From Amnibacterium sp. (GTDB lineage Bacteria; Actinomycetota; Actinomycetes; Actinomycetales; Microbacteriaceae): a stretch of DNA of 34,775 bases. Under the pieces are notes generated by a model, which was not told where the DNA came from, searched no databases, and worked only from the letters and a program-made list of their open reading frames with translations. Every line of letters begins with the position of its first letter. Positions within the stretch are counted from its first letter, which is position 1. A program made the position numbers and the translations under genes. The stretch spans positions 1 through 34,775 of the forward strand of contig JAICSU010000010.1 in NCBI GenBank assembly GCA_025936735.1, given 5' to 3'. This document shows, piece by piece, positions 22,548-30,855 of the stretch.

Positions 22548-24967
22548 TACCGTCCGGCGCGGCCGGGCGCCGCCGGCAGCGACCCCGCTCGGGACGGCCA
22601 CAGCGCCGCGCGACCGAGAAGCGAGAGGATCGCGGGCGTGAGGACGGGCCGCACCAGCACGGTGTCGATGAGCAGCCCCGCGGCCATGGTGAAGGCGATC
22701 TGCTGGAACGCGGCGAGCGGTACCAGGCCGACCGCCGCGAACGTGCCCGCGAGGATGATGCCGGCGGCGGTGACCGCCTTGGCGGTGCCCGGCAGCGTGC
22801 GGACGATGGCCTCCCGGAGTGGCCACCGGCGCGCTCCCCGCCAGATGGCACCGACTGTGAAGACGGTGTAGTCGGAACCGAGAGCCAGCAGCAGCACGGC
22901 GGTGGAGAAAGGGGCGTAGAAGGTGAGGCCGGACTGGCCGAGGCCGTCCTGGAACAGGAGCACGGTGAGTCCGAGGGCCGCCCCCATGCTGAGCAGCCCC
23001 GACAGCAGGATCGCGAGCGGGGCCAGCACCGACCGCAGGTAGAGCACGAGGATGACCAGCTCGATCACCAGCGCGGCGACCAGCGTGTCGCGGAGGCTCT
23101 CGTTCGTCAGGCCCGCGACCTCGGAGGCGATGCGCGTCTGCCCCGTGAGGTCGGCGCGCGCGTCCAGGCCCGCGTCCTGCACGAGTTGCGGCAGGGTGCG
23201 TTGAAGGCCCCGCAGCTCGCGGATGGCGCGGGCGCCGAGCGGATCGCTGTCGAGCACCACCACGTACCGGGCGGCGTTCCCGTTCGCGGCGAGCACGATG
23301 CCGAGCTCGGCCTTCAGGGGATCCTGCAGCGGGTTGTCGCCGGGCCCGATCACCCGCACGACGCCCGGCTGGGCCGCGAGGGCGCGCTGCAGCCGTCCGA
23401 GCGCGTCGCGCTCCGCGGTCACGCCCGGCCCTTCGACGAGCACCTCGACGGGAGCGGTGATGCCCCGGATGTGGGCCGCGGCGAGCACCCTCGCCCCCTC
23501 CGCGACCGGGTCGTCCGCCGGCAGCCCCGCGGTGAACGACAGCGAGAGCCGGGCATGCAGCACCGGCGCGGCAGCGACCGCCATCGCGGTCACGGCGAGC
23601 ACGACGGCGGTGGCCGCGAAGCCGCGCCGAGCCGTGAGGCGCCGGAGCGCGCGGACCGGGAGACGATCGCGGCGCGAGCCTCGCCGCTCCCGTCGCGCCG
23701 CCCGCTCCCGAAGATGCGCGCCGCCCCGCAGGCTGAACAGGCGGGCACCGACGAGCGACATGAGCGCGGGGGTCAGCGTCAGCGAGACGACGGCCGCGGC
23801 CGCCACCGTGAGCGCGAGGGCGGGCCCGAGGGACCGGAAGAACTCGAACGGGCTGACGAGCAGGGCGATGATCCCGCCGGCGACGGTGGTGGCGGCGACC
23901 GCGACGACGGGCGCGTCGGCCCCGAGGGCCGCCCGCACGCCGTCGAACCGGCCCCGGCCGGCGAGCACCTCGCGTCGGAACGTGGAGAACAGCAGCACGC
24001 AGTAGTCGGTGATCACGCCGATGAAGAGCGCCGCGAGCACGGGTTCGAGCTGCTGGGGGACGGCGAGCCCGAACTCCCCCGCGCTGCCGGCGAGCACCCG
24101 GTAGAAGACGAGGTACCCGCCTCCGCCGACGAGCAGGACCAGCACGGGTGCGAGCACCGAGCGGAAGGTGAGCGCCACGACCGCGACGATCACGGCGAGG
24201 CTGGCTCCTTCGAAGAGCGGCAGCGCGGCGGCGAGCTGCTCCCCCTGCGCGACCTGAGCCGGCACGAATCCGGTGACCGAGGTCGAGAAGGCGTCACCGC
24301 CCCGCCGCCTCAGATCGGCGGCGTAGTGGCGCGCCAGTGTCATGGAGTGCCAGATCGACGTGCCCGGTGAGAAGAAGAGGTAGGTGACCGACGTGTCGCG
24401 GGAGATGAGCGGGACAGGCACTGCTGCGACGACGTGGTTCGGGATGGTGCTCGGCCCCGATTCGATCGACGGGCGGGTGACCTTCACGGCCTGCGCGTCG
24501 ATCCGCGCCCTGTCGGCGAGGTCGAGGCCGCCGGGGCGACGCACGACCACGGTGGTCCCGGACAGCACGGGCACGCGGAATGCGGCGAGCGCCCGCGTCT
24601 CCACGGCGAGAGCCGGACTGCCGGCGGGCAGCAGGTTCGAGAATCCGGCGTCCCCGCCCACGGCGTGCCCGTTCGGAAGCGTGGTGTAGACCGCGGCGGC
24701 GAGCGCCACCCACGCGAGCACGACGATCCAGCGGCCGCGGACGACCGCGCCGCGGTAGAGGGCGCCCGCCCGACCACGCACCCTCCGGACCGCACGGAGT
24801 GCCGGGCTGAACGGTCGGATCGCTGGTCGCGACACGTGGGCGGTCGTCGCACCGCCCGGCCCGTCGGTGCGAGGGCGGACCGGATGCACGAGGAGCGCCA
24901 GCGCCACGAGCGCGATCCGGAGCGCCGCGCGCGCGCCTCGTCCGGTCGGCCGGCGTCCTCGCCTCAC
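22547..24967 (-). CDS. MMPL/RND family transporter
   Basis: 806-residue inner-membrane protein with the MMPL duplication: TM1 'WIVVLAWVALAAAVYTTLP', a ~170-residue external loop, five further helices including 'VLAALFIGVITDYCVLLFST', then a second loop and helix bundle with 'LLALGSDYTVFTVGAIWR' (Asp/Tyr proton-relay motif in both halves). Relatives export lipids or drugs. GTG 24967 is chosen because GGAGGAT lies 6-8 nt upstream; a later start near 'VRRVRGRAG' would match family N-termini better and cannot be excluded. The longer open frame reaching 25423 is antisense shadow. Confidence 0.88.
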   Translation of the reverse strand: MRRGRRPTGRGARAALRIALVALALLVHPVRPRTDGPGGATTAHVSRPAIRPFSPALRAVRRVRGRAGALYRGAVVRGRWIVVLAWVALAAAVYTTLPNGHAVGGDAGFSNLLPAGSPALAVETRALAAFRVPVLSGTTVVVRRPGGLDLADRARIDAQAVKVTRPSIESGPSTIPNHVVAAVPVPLISRDTSVTYLFFSPGTSIWHSMTLARHYAADLRRRGGDAFSTSVTGFVPAQVAQGEQLAAALPLFEGASLAVIVAVVALTFRSVLAPVLVLLVGGGGYLVFYRVLAGSAGEFGLAVPQQLEPVLAALFIGVITDYCVLLFSTFRREVLAGRGRFDGVRAALGADAPVVAVAATTVAGGIIALLVSPFEFFRSLGPALALTVAAAAVVSLTLTPALMSLVGARLFSLRGGAHLRERAARRERRGSRRDRLPVRALRRLTARRGFAATAVVLAVTAMAVAAAPVLHARLSLSFTAGLPADDPVAEGARVLAAAHIRGITAPVEVLVEGPGVTAERDALGRLQRALAAQPGVVRVIGPGDNPLQDPLKAELGIVLAANGNAARYVVVLDSDPLGARAIRELRGLQRTLPQLVQDAGLDARADLTGQTRIASEVAGLTNESLRDTLVAALVIELVILVLYLRSVLAPLAILLSGLLSMGAALGLTVLLFQDGLGQSGLTFYAPFSTAVLLLALGSDYTVFTVGAIWRGARRWPLREAIVRTLPGTAKAVTAAGIILAGTFAAVGLVPLAAFQQIAFTMAAGLLIDTVLVRPVLTPAILSLLGRAALWPSRAGSLPAAPGRAGR

Positions 24968-25103
24968 ACCACCATCCTCCGACGCCCCGGTCGGAACCCG
25001 CCGGGTGCGGATGCCCCGCGACCGCGTCGCGTCCCGCCGCCGCTCCCCCGCGGGGTCGAGCCGTGAACAGGAACAACGCTTCCGCCCCGTGCGGGGTCGG
25101 GCG

Positions 25104-25109
25104 TACCAT
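25104..25109 (+). promoter_or_regulatory. -10 element upstream of the Cys-rich/propeller operon
   Basis: TACCAT lies 24 bp before ATG 25134, with GGGAGG in between. A weak TTCCGC sits 18 bp upstream of the hexamer. Confidence 0.45.
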
Positions 25110-25133
25110 CGGCGCCACCCGCGGGAGGCCCCG

Positions 25134-25490
25134 ATGGACGACGGTGATCCGCTTGCGTCCTCATTGCTGGACGTCAAAGAGCTCGAGCAGTTCCTCTTCG
25201 CCTTCATCGGCGCCGTGACAGCCCGCCGGCCGGCGCCAGGCGACGACGTCAGCCGCCTCGTCGACGAGCTCGGTCTCCAGCCACCCGCCGCATGGCAGGG
25301 GGAAGCGATCCTCTGGGACGGCGGGGAGGACGACGCCGGAGCGGCGAGCCGGCAGGAACAGAGCCTCGTCCTCATGCGGCCAGGCGACCCCGCCGCACTC
25401 GGGTTCACGGTCGGGTGCATCACCGTGCGTGGCCGGCGCTACTGCCTGGAATGCGGCTGGCTGTACTGCCGCGTCGTCATCCGATTCTGA
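25134..25490 (+). CDS. Unrecognised 118-residue protein with Cys-rich C-terminus
   Basis: ATG 25134 has GGGAGG at a 5-nt spacing. The N-terminal ~50 residues are acidic and helical in look ('LLDVKELEQFLFAFIGAVTA'); the middle is Gly/Asp-rich; the C-terminal ~25 residues hold four Cys (GCITVRGRRYCLEC, WLYC). No signal peptide, no clear membrane helix. I do not recognise a family. It is followed after 16 bp by the beta-propeller gene, so both are probably one transcript. The leader-plus-Cys-core shape invites a peptide-precursor idea, but no modifying enzyme is adjacent. Confidence 0.7.
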   Translation: MDDGDPLASSLLDVKELEQFLFAFIGAVTARRPAPGDDVSRLVDELGLQPPAAWQGEAILWDGGEDDAGAASRQEQSLVLMRPGDPAALGFTVGCITVRGRRYCLECGWLYCRVVIRF

Positions 25491-25506
25491 AAGAAGGACG
25501 GTGGGA

Positions 25507-26613
25507 ATGACCACCTTCACGCGCGTCGGCGACAGCGACTCGCTCGCCGGTGAGGCCTCGCACATCGCCATCGAGGAACTGGGCTTCTACTCGCTCACAG
25601 CGGTCAGGACCGGTTCGGGGAACCTCAAGCTGATCAACTGGGGAACGGGCGCACCCGGCCCGGTCTCCCGGACCGGGGACAGCGACGACCAGGCGGGAGC
25701 GGTGAGCGAGATCGCCGTGACGCGCAACCGGAACCTGACGGTGACCGCAGTGCGGGACGGCAGCGACGATCTCCTTCTGATCTCCTGGAACGACGACGCG
25801 GGTTCCGGAGACATCGCGCGACTGAAGGACACCCACGGCCAGGCGGGCACGGCCAGCCTGATCGCCATCGAACCCGGCCCCGCCAAGTCCGCGGCCGACC
25901 TGATCACGGCGGTGAGGACCGGTGCCGGTGATCTCAAGCTGATCAGCTGGCGGCTCGACGCCGCTGACGGCACCATCACACGCCTCGGGGACAGCGACGA
26001 CCAGGCCGGTGAGGTCGGCCTGATCGCCCTGTCCGTGCAGGACGACATCGCGATCACGGCCGTGCGTACCGGCAGCGGCGACCTCGAGCTCATCAGCTGG
26101 GGGGTCTCCGAGGACGGCACGAGCATCTCCCGGCTCGGGGACAGCGGCTCGCAGGCCGGGCAGGTCAGCGAGATCGCGATCGCCGGTCTGGTCACCGCCG
26201 TCCGTGCCGGCAACGGGCACCTCAAGCTCATCAGCTGGTCGGTGTCCCCCGACGGCACGCAGATCCAGCGACTCGGGGACAGCGACGACCTCGCAGGGGA
26301 CGCGACCTGCATCTGCCTGTCCCGCTTCAGCGACACGCGCTATGTCGCCGCAGTGCGCGCAGGCAACGGATGCTTGAAGCTCATCGCCTTCGACGTCGAT
26401 CCCGCCAGCGGGGCGATCAGCCGAACGGGCGACAGCGACGACCAGGCCGGGGAGGTCGGCGAGGTGTCCCTCGCGACACCCGGATCGAACAACATCACGA
26501 CCGCGGTGCAGGCCGGCGACGGATCGTTGAAGCTGATCACCTGGCGGATGGAGGACGGACCTGCGTCCGGGTCCCGCGGCCGCCACGCGGTCGGATCGGC
26601 CAAGCCCGACTGA
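25507..26613 (+). CDS. Seven-repeat beta-propeller protein
   Basis: 368 residues made almost wholly of seven repeats of about 45-55 residues with consensus 'RLGDSDDQAGEVSxIAI' then 'TAVRTGxGxLKLISW' and a variable turn. Repeat starts fall near residues 5, 55, 105, 159, 209, 255 and 306. Seven such four-strand units imply a closed seven-bladed propeller. There is no signal peptide and no catalytic motif, so a cytosolic binding or scaffold role, possibly lectin-like, is likely. ATG 25507 has AAGGA upstream. The last ~20 residues are a basic/Gly tail outside the repeats. Partner: the Cys-rich protein 16 bp upstream. Confidence 0.8.
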   Translation: MTTFTRVGDSDSLAGEASHIAIEELGFYSLTAVRTGSGNLKLINWGTGAPGPVSRTGDSDDQAGAVSEIAVTRNRNLTVTAVRDGSDDLLLISWNDDAGSGDIARLKDTHGQAGTASLIAIEPGPAKSAADLITAVRTGAGDLKLISWRLDAADGTITRLGDSDDQAGEVGLIALSVQDDIAITAVRTGSGDLELISWGVSEDGTSISRLGDSGSQAGQVSEIAIAGLVTAVRAGNGHLKLISWSVSPDGTQIQRLGDSDDLAGDATCICLSRFSDTRYVAAVRAGNGCLKLIAFDVDPASGAISRTGDSDDQAGEVGEVSLATPGSNNITTAVQAGDGSLKLITWRMEDGPASGSRGRHAVGSAKPD

Positions 26614-26622
26614 CGGACGTCC

Positions 26623-26662
26623 TCCGGCATAGCGGGCGCCAAAATGCGCCCGCTATGCCGGA
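26623..26662. terminator. Perfect 16-bp hairpin between the propeller and DDN genes
   Basis: TCCGGCATAGCGGGCG (26623-26638) pairs perfectly with 26647-26662, 8-nt A-rich loop (ccaaaatg). It starts 10 bp after the propeller stop and lies ~40 bp past the stop of the convergent gene; a bidirectional terminator. Confidence 0.75.
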
Positions 26663-26700
26663 AGACGCCCGGGATGGGGGCCTGGCGGCGGCCTGTCCGG

Positions 26701-27123
26701 CTACTCGTGCCTGCGGCGGAGCACCAGCACCGGGATGACCCGGGTCGTCTTCCGCTCGTAGTCCCGGAACCCCGGGGACGCCTCCTTGAAGCGTTCCCAG
26801 GCCTCGTCGCGCTCCGCCCCGTGCAGCTCCTCGGCGTGCACGGCGACCGTCCCGTCGTCCGGGGTCTCGATGTACGCATCCGGGTGGGCGAGGAGGTTGT
26901 GGTACCAGGCGGGGTTGTCCGGCGCACCGCCCTTGGACGCCGCGACCAGCCAGGAGTCGGGGTCGTGCCGGATGGCCCTGGCCGGGGCCACGCGCTCCAC
27001 ACCCGACTTCGCTCCGGTGTGGTGGATGAGCACCAGGTTGCGCCCGAACCGGGCGACGCTGCCGTTGTTGGCGCGGAACTCCGCGATCACCTGGTCGTTC
27101 CAGCTCGAGGGGCTGTTCGCCAT
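26701..27123 (-). CDS. Deazaflavin-dependent nitroreductase family protein (DDN-type)
   Basis: 140 residues, the usual length of this split-barrel family. Marks: 'WNDQVIAEFRANNGSV', 'LVLIHHTGAKSGVERVAP', 'SWLVAASKGGAPDNPAWYHN', 'DEAWERFKEASPGFRDYE'. Relatives use the F420H2 cofactor to reduce quinones or nitro compounds; this implies that the host makes or binds a deazaflavin, which the window does not show. ATG 27123 has AAGGAG ~9 nt upstream. Confidence 0.92.
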   Translation of the reverse strand: MANSPSSWNDQVIAEFRANNGSVARFGRNLVLIHHTGAKSGVERVAPARAIRHDPDSWLVAASKGGAPDNPAWYHNLLAHPDAYIETPDDGTVAVHAEELHGAERDEAWERFKEASPGFRDYERKTTRVIPVLVLRRRHE

Positions 27124-27205
27124 CCGTCCGTCTCCTTCGCTCGGGATCCTCGAAGGATCACACGCCGGGAGGTGACACGCGAATCGGCGGGGACTCGCGC
27201 CTCGT

Positions 27206-27595
27206 TCAGCGCTCGCGGTCGATCTCGACGGCGGATCTCACGATCCGGCGCAGGGCGTCGTCGTCGATCGGTGAGTCCTCGAAGAAGTCGATCGCCCTCA
27301 CCGCACTGCTGTCCAACCTCGCGTTGAAGAGTCCCGTCGGGTCCTCGATCCGGGCGCCCTTCGGGAAGGTCAGCCGCACGGCGCGTTTCAGGAGGTCGGC
27401 CATGCACAGGTTCCCGGTGCAGACCCACGTCGCGACGCCTTCGGGCTTCGAGGGCTTCCGCCACTTGATCGCCTCGGCGATGTCGGCGTCGGCGCTCAGG
27501 ATGACCTGACGAAGCCGGGCCAGGGTCTCCCCCCGCCAGTCGCCGGCGCCCGCGATGATCGCGTCGATCTCGGCCGAGGCCGTACTCGTGCTCAT
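27206..27595 (-). CDS. DUF1801 (YdhG-like) protein
   Basis: 129-residue soluble protein of the DUF1801 fold, recognised by 'AIKWRKPSKPEGVATWV', 'LTFPKGARIEDPTGLFNA' and 'AIDFFEDSPIDDDALRRIV'. No enzymatic role is established. ATG 27595 lies 6 nt after TTCAAT and lacks a Shine-Dalgarno. Divergent from the YciI-like gene. Confidence 0.88.
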   Translation of the reverse strand: MSTSTASAEIDAIIAGAGDWRGETLARLRQVILSADADIAEAIKWRKPSKPEGVATWVCTGNLCMADLLKRAVRLTFPKGARIEDPTGLFNARLDSSAVRAIDFFEDSPIDDDALRRIVRSAVEIDRER

Positions 27596-27607
27596 CGCTC
27601 CATTGAA
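27596..27607 (-). promoter_or_regulatory. Leaderless -10 element of the DUF1801 gene
   Basis: TTCAAT (minus strand, 27602-27607), 6 nt before ATG 27595; identical in hexamer and spacing to quinone oxidoreductase 1. Confidence 0.5.
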
Positions 27608-27612
27608 TCCCA

Positions 27613-27648
27613 GGCCCGGACCCCCTTCACGGTGAAGATGGTCGGGCC
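27613..27648. promoter_or_regulatory. Nested dyad between DUF1801 and YciI genes
   Basis: Outer arms GGCCCGGACC / GGTCGGGCC (one bulged base) enclose an inner TTCA-CGG-TGAA. Its place between two divergent promoters fits an operator, but GC-rich chance pairing is possible. Confidence 0.35.
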
Positions 27649-27714
27649 CTGCTCGCCTCGTCCGGAGTAGAGATGGAGGCGGCCGCCGGGGCGGCTCGGT
27701 TGAGGAGGACCGAC

Positions 27715-28080
27715 ATGACCGAATATCTGATCGCGTTCAACGACGAGTGGGTACCGGATTACACGGACGACGAGTTCCGCCAGATCTGGGAGGCCACGAT
27801 GGAGCTGCGGGCGGAGATGAGAGCGGCCGGCGTGCTCGTGTTCACCGGCGGCCTCGACGACGCGGGCCCCGTGTTCAGCGTGGACGCCTCGAGCGGGACT
27901 CCCCGGTTCAGCAACGGGCCGTTCGTCGAGTCCACGGAGCACCTCGGCGGCATCGCGGTGGTCGACGTGCCGGACGAGGCGGCGGCTCGGTACTGGGCGG
28001 GCAGGATCGCGACGGCCTGCGCATGGCCGCAGGAGGTCCACCGCTTCCGGGTGGCCCCGGCGGCAGCGGACGCGGGGTAG
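27715..28080 (+). CDS. YciI family protein
   Basis: 121 residues with the YciI (DGPF-type) ferredoxin-like fold: 'EYLIAFNDEW', 'MRAAGVLVFTGGLDDAG', 'RFSNGPFVESTEHLGG' (the conserved GPF-E-KE-like motif) and 'AAARYWAGRIATACAW'. Small proteins of this type often sit beside ECF sigma factors; none is visible here. ATG 27715 has GAGGAGG 6-7 nt upstream and is preferred over ATG 27673. Confidence 0.88.
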   Translation: MTEYLIAFNDEWVPDYTDDEFRQIWEATMELRAEMRAAGVLVFTGGLDDAGPVFSVDASSGTPRFSNGPFVESTEHLGGIAVVDVPDEAAARYWAGRIATACAWPQEVHRFRVAPAAADAG

Positions 28081-28151
28081 CGCTCGCGACGCTTCTTCGT
28101 GAGCATGACGGGGGCGACGACGTTAGGTTCGGGTCCACCAAGGAGTACGCC

Positions 28152-28586
28152 ATGGCGCACGCACGACAGACCGTGACGGTGGATCGCCCGATCGGCGACG
28201 TCTTCGACTTCCTCGCCGACGGTCTCAACGAACCGGCGTGGCGGCCGGGTGTGCAGCAGGTCCGGCTGGAGTCCGGTGACGGACGCTCGGTCGGCTCCGT
28301 GTGGGCGCAGACGATGCGCGGACCCGGCGGGCGACCGATCAAGGGCGACTACCGCATCACCCGCGCGGAGCCGCCGACGCTCCTCGAGTTCGAGGTCATC
28401 GCCGGACCGGCTCGACCGGTCGGCTCGTTCACCCTCACCGCGATCGGGCCGTCGATCACGGAGGTCGCGTTCACGCTCGACGTGGTGCCGACCGGTCTGA
28501 TGCGGCTGATGAGCGGCATGATCGGCAAGCAGGTGACCAAGGAAGCGGACGCCATCCGCAACCTGCCCGCAGCGATGGCGCGCTGA
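28152..28586 (+). CDS. SRPBCC family protein
   Basis: 144-residue START/polyketide-cyclase-like protein with the usual opening 'VTVDRPIGDVFDFLADGLNE PAW' pattern, 'RITRAEPPTLLEFEV' strands and a long C-terminal helix. It probably binds a hydrophobic ligand in a helix-grip pocket; ligand unknown. AAGGAG lies 7 nt before ATG 28152; TAGGTT at 28124-28129 may be its -10 element. Confidence 0.88.
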   Translation: MAHARQTVTVDRPIGDVFDFLADGLNEPAWRPGVQQVRLESGDGRSVGSVWAQTMRGPGGRPIKGDYRITRAEPPTLLEFEVIAGPARPVGSFTLTAIGPSITEVAFTLDVVPTGLMRLMSGMIGKQVTKEADAIRNLPAAMAR

Positions 28587-28759
28587 ACTCGCCGCGTCCG
28601 AGGCTGCGCGCCTGACGCCAGCGACGCTGACTGTGTCTTGGCGGGGTTCGACTGAACGGCCACGTGACCGGCGTTCGCCACCGCGGTCGTCCGCCCGCGG
28701 GGTGTCCGCCCGGCTCAGGTACTCAGTCCCTGGACGGCGCGTCGATCCCCGCTCGGGAG

Positions 28760-28771
28760 TACGGTTCGCCG
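28760..28771 (+). promoter_or_regulatory. Leaderless -10 element of the secreted GH3 gene
   Basis: TACGGT at 28760-28765, 6 nt before ATG 28772; this fixes the start of a gene whose open frame extends further upstream. Confidence 0.6.
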
Positions 28772-30001
28772 ATGATCCACCAGTGGGGTGGTAACACGGT
28801 CCCGCCATCGTCCCCAGCGCAGCGGGCTCCGCGTGCGCCGGCCGTCGCCGGTCCCCGGCTTCGCCCCCGTCGGCTCGCCGCGCTCCTCCTCGTCCCCGCG
28901 ATGCTCGCGCTCGCCCCGGCCGCCCTCCCGAGCGCATCAGCCGGCGCCGTCGAGAGCGCCGCCACCGCATCGCCCAGCGCTCAACAGGTCTTCGCCGGCA
29001 TGACGGATGCGCAGCGCGTCGGGCAGCTGCTGATGGTCGGATGTCCGAGCACGACCGTGACGGGCACCTGCCTCACCACCATCCGCGCCCAGCATGTCGG
29101 GTCGGTGATCCTCGACGGCACCAGCACCCTGAGCATCTCCGCGGAGCACCGTGTCACGGCCGCCCTCCAGCAGGCTGCTCCCCCAACGACGCAGCTCTTC
29201 GTCGCGACCGACCAGGAGGGCGGACTGGTGCGCCGCATGCGCGGGCCGGGCTTCACCGACTACTCCACCGCCCTGGTGCAGGGCACCTGGTACACCGCGG
29301 ACCTCCAGTACTGGGCCTGGACGTGGGGCACCCAGCTCAGGCAGGCCGGCATCAACCTCGACCTCGCGCCCGTCCTCGACACGGTCCCGGTGGGCGACAC
29401 GAACAACCCGCCGATCGGCGACCTCGACCGCGAGTACAGCCACCACATCTCCGTTGTGACCACCCAGGGCGTCGCCGTGCTCCGCGGACTCACATCCGGG
29501 GGCGTGGACACCGCGGTCAAGCACTTCCCCGGGCTCGGACGGGTGACCGCGAACACGGACACCGACTCCCATGTGACGGACGCGATCACCACCGCGCAGA
29601 GCGCCTACCTGAAGCCGTTCGCCGCCGGGATCGCGGCGAAGACCGCGTTCGTGATGATGTCCACCGCGATCTACAGCCGGATCGACTCGAAGAACCCCGC
29701 CGCCTTCTCCTCCACGATCGTGACGGGCCTCCTCCGCACCACGCTCGGCTTCCACGGGGTGGTGATCAGCGACGATCTGGGCGACGCGAAGCAGGTGGCC
29801 TCCTACTCCGTCGGTGAGCGCGCCGTTCGGTTCATCGCCGCCGGAGGCGACATGGTGCTCACCGTGGAGCCGACCCAGGCGTCGACGATGGAGGCGGCGA
29901 TCCTCGCCAGAATGACCGCGAGCCCGACCTTCGCCCGTCAGGTGGACGCCGCCGTACTGCGCGTCCTCCAGGCGAAGTACGCGCGCGGCCTGCTGCATTG
30001 A
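28772..30001 (+). CDS. Secreted glycoside hydrolase family 3 (beta-N-acetylhexosaminidase-like)
   Basis: 409 residues. Residues 1-58 hold a long basic N-region and a hydrophobic core ending near SASAG, a Sec signal peptide or signal anchor. The catalytic TIM barrel shows 'ATDQEGGLVRRM', 'INLDLAPVLDTV', the GH3 motif VKHFPGLGRV (near residue 250) whose KH-FPG residues bind N-acetyl sugars, and the nucleophile Asp in VVISDDLGDAKQ (near 333). NagZ-like GH3 enzymes remove GlcNAc from peptidoglycan fragments; here it acts outside the membrane. A lipoprotein paralogue lies at 33136-34353. Confidence 0.92.
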   Translation: MIHQWGGNTVPPSSPAQRAPRAPAVAGPRLRPRRLAALLLVPAMLALAPAALPSASAGAVESAATASPSAQQVFAGMTDAQRVGQLLMVGCPSTTVTGTCLTTIRAQHVGSVILDGTSTLSISAEHRVTAALQQAAPPTTQLFVATDQEGGLVRRMRGPGFTDYSTALVQGTWYTADLQYWAWTWGTQLRQAGINLDLAPVLDTVPVGDTNNPPIGDLDREYSHHISVVTTQGVAVLRGLTSGGVDTAVKHFPGLGRVTANTDTDSHVTDAITTAQSAYLKPFAAGIAAKTAFVMMSTAIYSRIDSKNPAAFSSTIVTGLLRTTLGFHGVVISDDLGDAKQVASYSVGERAVRFIAAGGDMVLTVEPTQASTMEAAILARMTASPTFARQVDAAVLRVLQAKYARGLLH

Positions 30002-30133
30002 CCGTGCCCGCAGGACGGCGCCCACCCACGCAGCAGGAGCGCTCGTTCGCTGATTGCCATGCTTCCGCATGTTCGGTCCGCCCGACCACCGGTCAGCACC
30101 TTCGGGCAGCAGCCACGAACGTCAACGGGCTTG

Positions 30134-30207
30134 TGGGGCGGACGGGACTTGAACCCGCGACCGAGGGATTATGAGTCCCCTGCTCTGACCGGCTGAGCTA
30201 CCGCCCC
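30134..30207 (-). tRNA. tRNA with CAU anticodon (lysidine-type Ile2 or elongator Met)
   Basis: All arms pair: acceptor GGGGCGG/CCGCCCC, D-stem GCTC/GAGC, anticodon stem GGGGA/TCCCT with loop CTCATAA, T-stem with TTCAAGT loop, discriminator A. The anticodon complement is at 30171-30173. The 1-72 pair excludes initiator tRNA. The anticodon-arm and variable region ('GACTCATAATC' with GGTCGC) resemble E. coli ileX (Ile2, modified by TilS), but elongator Met cannot be excluded by eye. CCA is not encoded. Confidence 0.9.
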
Positions 30208-30214
30208 GCTGTCG

Positions 30215-30220
30215 ACCCTA
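30215..30220 (-). promoter_or_regulatory. -10 element of the tRNA gene
   Basis: TAGGGT on the minus strand, 7 nt before the mature 5' end, which would give almost no leader. No clear -35. Confidence 0.45.
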
Positions 30221-30407
30221 ACCGGCCGGGCGCCTCCGTCGTCGACCTCGCTCGGCGCTCCCTGGCGTCCCCCGAGCGCCGGCCGCCGGCCCGCGTCCTC
30301 CTACTCCCGGCGGACGACCGGAGGTGACTCCCCCGGTCGGACGCGTGACACCGGCTCCCTCGGCGACACTTCTTGCAGCCACCGCCCCCCTTCCGAGAGG
30401 TCCGAGA

Positions 30408-30818
30408 ATGAGCGCAACAGCGACCATCACGTCCGACCGGCTGCTCCGACGTTCGCGGGAGGCGCTGAGCGCGCTCGCCCTCGAGTTCCTGCTCGGGATG
30501 ACCCTGAACCTGCTCCCCGACGACGGCGCGGCCGCCCGGGTGCTCCATGCGATCGCGCTCGGCCTGCACGTGCTCGTCGGCATCGGCGTCGTGATCGTCG
30601 CAGTTCGGCTCCTGAGGGTCGCCCGGCAGGAGGACATCGCCGTGCGGGAAGCGACGTGGGCCCTCGCCGTGGTCGCGGCGACGTTCATCGCGGGCGTGCT
30701 GACCGTCCTCCTCGACAGCGAGTGGCTCTCCTTCCTCATGGCGGCCGGGTTCCTCGCGAGCGCGCTGCTGTACGTCAGGACGCTGCTCGTCGGCGCGAGC
30801 GTCGCGCGGCCGTCCTGA
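30408..30818 (+). CDS. Small integral membrane protein
   Basis: 136 residues with about four membrane helices: 'ALALEFLLGMTLNLL', 'AIALGLHVLVGIGVVIVAVRLL', 'ATWALAVVAATFIAGVLTVLL' and 'FLMAAGFLASALLYVRTLLV'. No family recognised; the pattern resembles cytochrome-b561-like or DUF hypothetical membrane proteins, but no paired His ligands are evident. ATG 30408 has GAGAGG 8-9 nt upstream. Divergent from the tRNA gene; the 200-bp gap between them shows nothing beyond the tRNA promoter. Confidence 0.78.
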   Translation: MSATATITSDRLLRRSREALSALALEFLLGMTLNLLPDDGAAARVLHAIALGLHVLVGIGVVIVAVRLLRVARQEDIAVREATWALAVVAATFIAGVLTVLLDSEWLSFLMAAGFLASALLYVRTLLVGASVARPS

Positions 30819-30855
30819 GCCGAGCGGCCGGACGTGAGGCCCGGCCTCCGCTCCG

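Noticed and set aside
24968-25423. N-terminal extension of the MMPL transporter
   Set aside because: It would run antisense through the Cys-rich gene and lacks family similarity; GTG 24967 has a strong ribosome site.
25134-25490. Ribosomally made modified peptide precursor
   Set aside because: The leader-core look is suggestive, but no cyclodehydratase, lanthionine synthetase, radical SAM or exporter lies beside it; kept as an unrecognised protein.
25507-26613. DNA tandem repeat array
   Set aside because: The repeats are protein blades of 45-55 residues with diverged nucleotides and one continuous reading frame.
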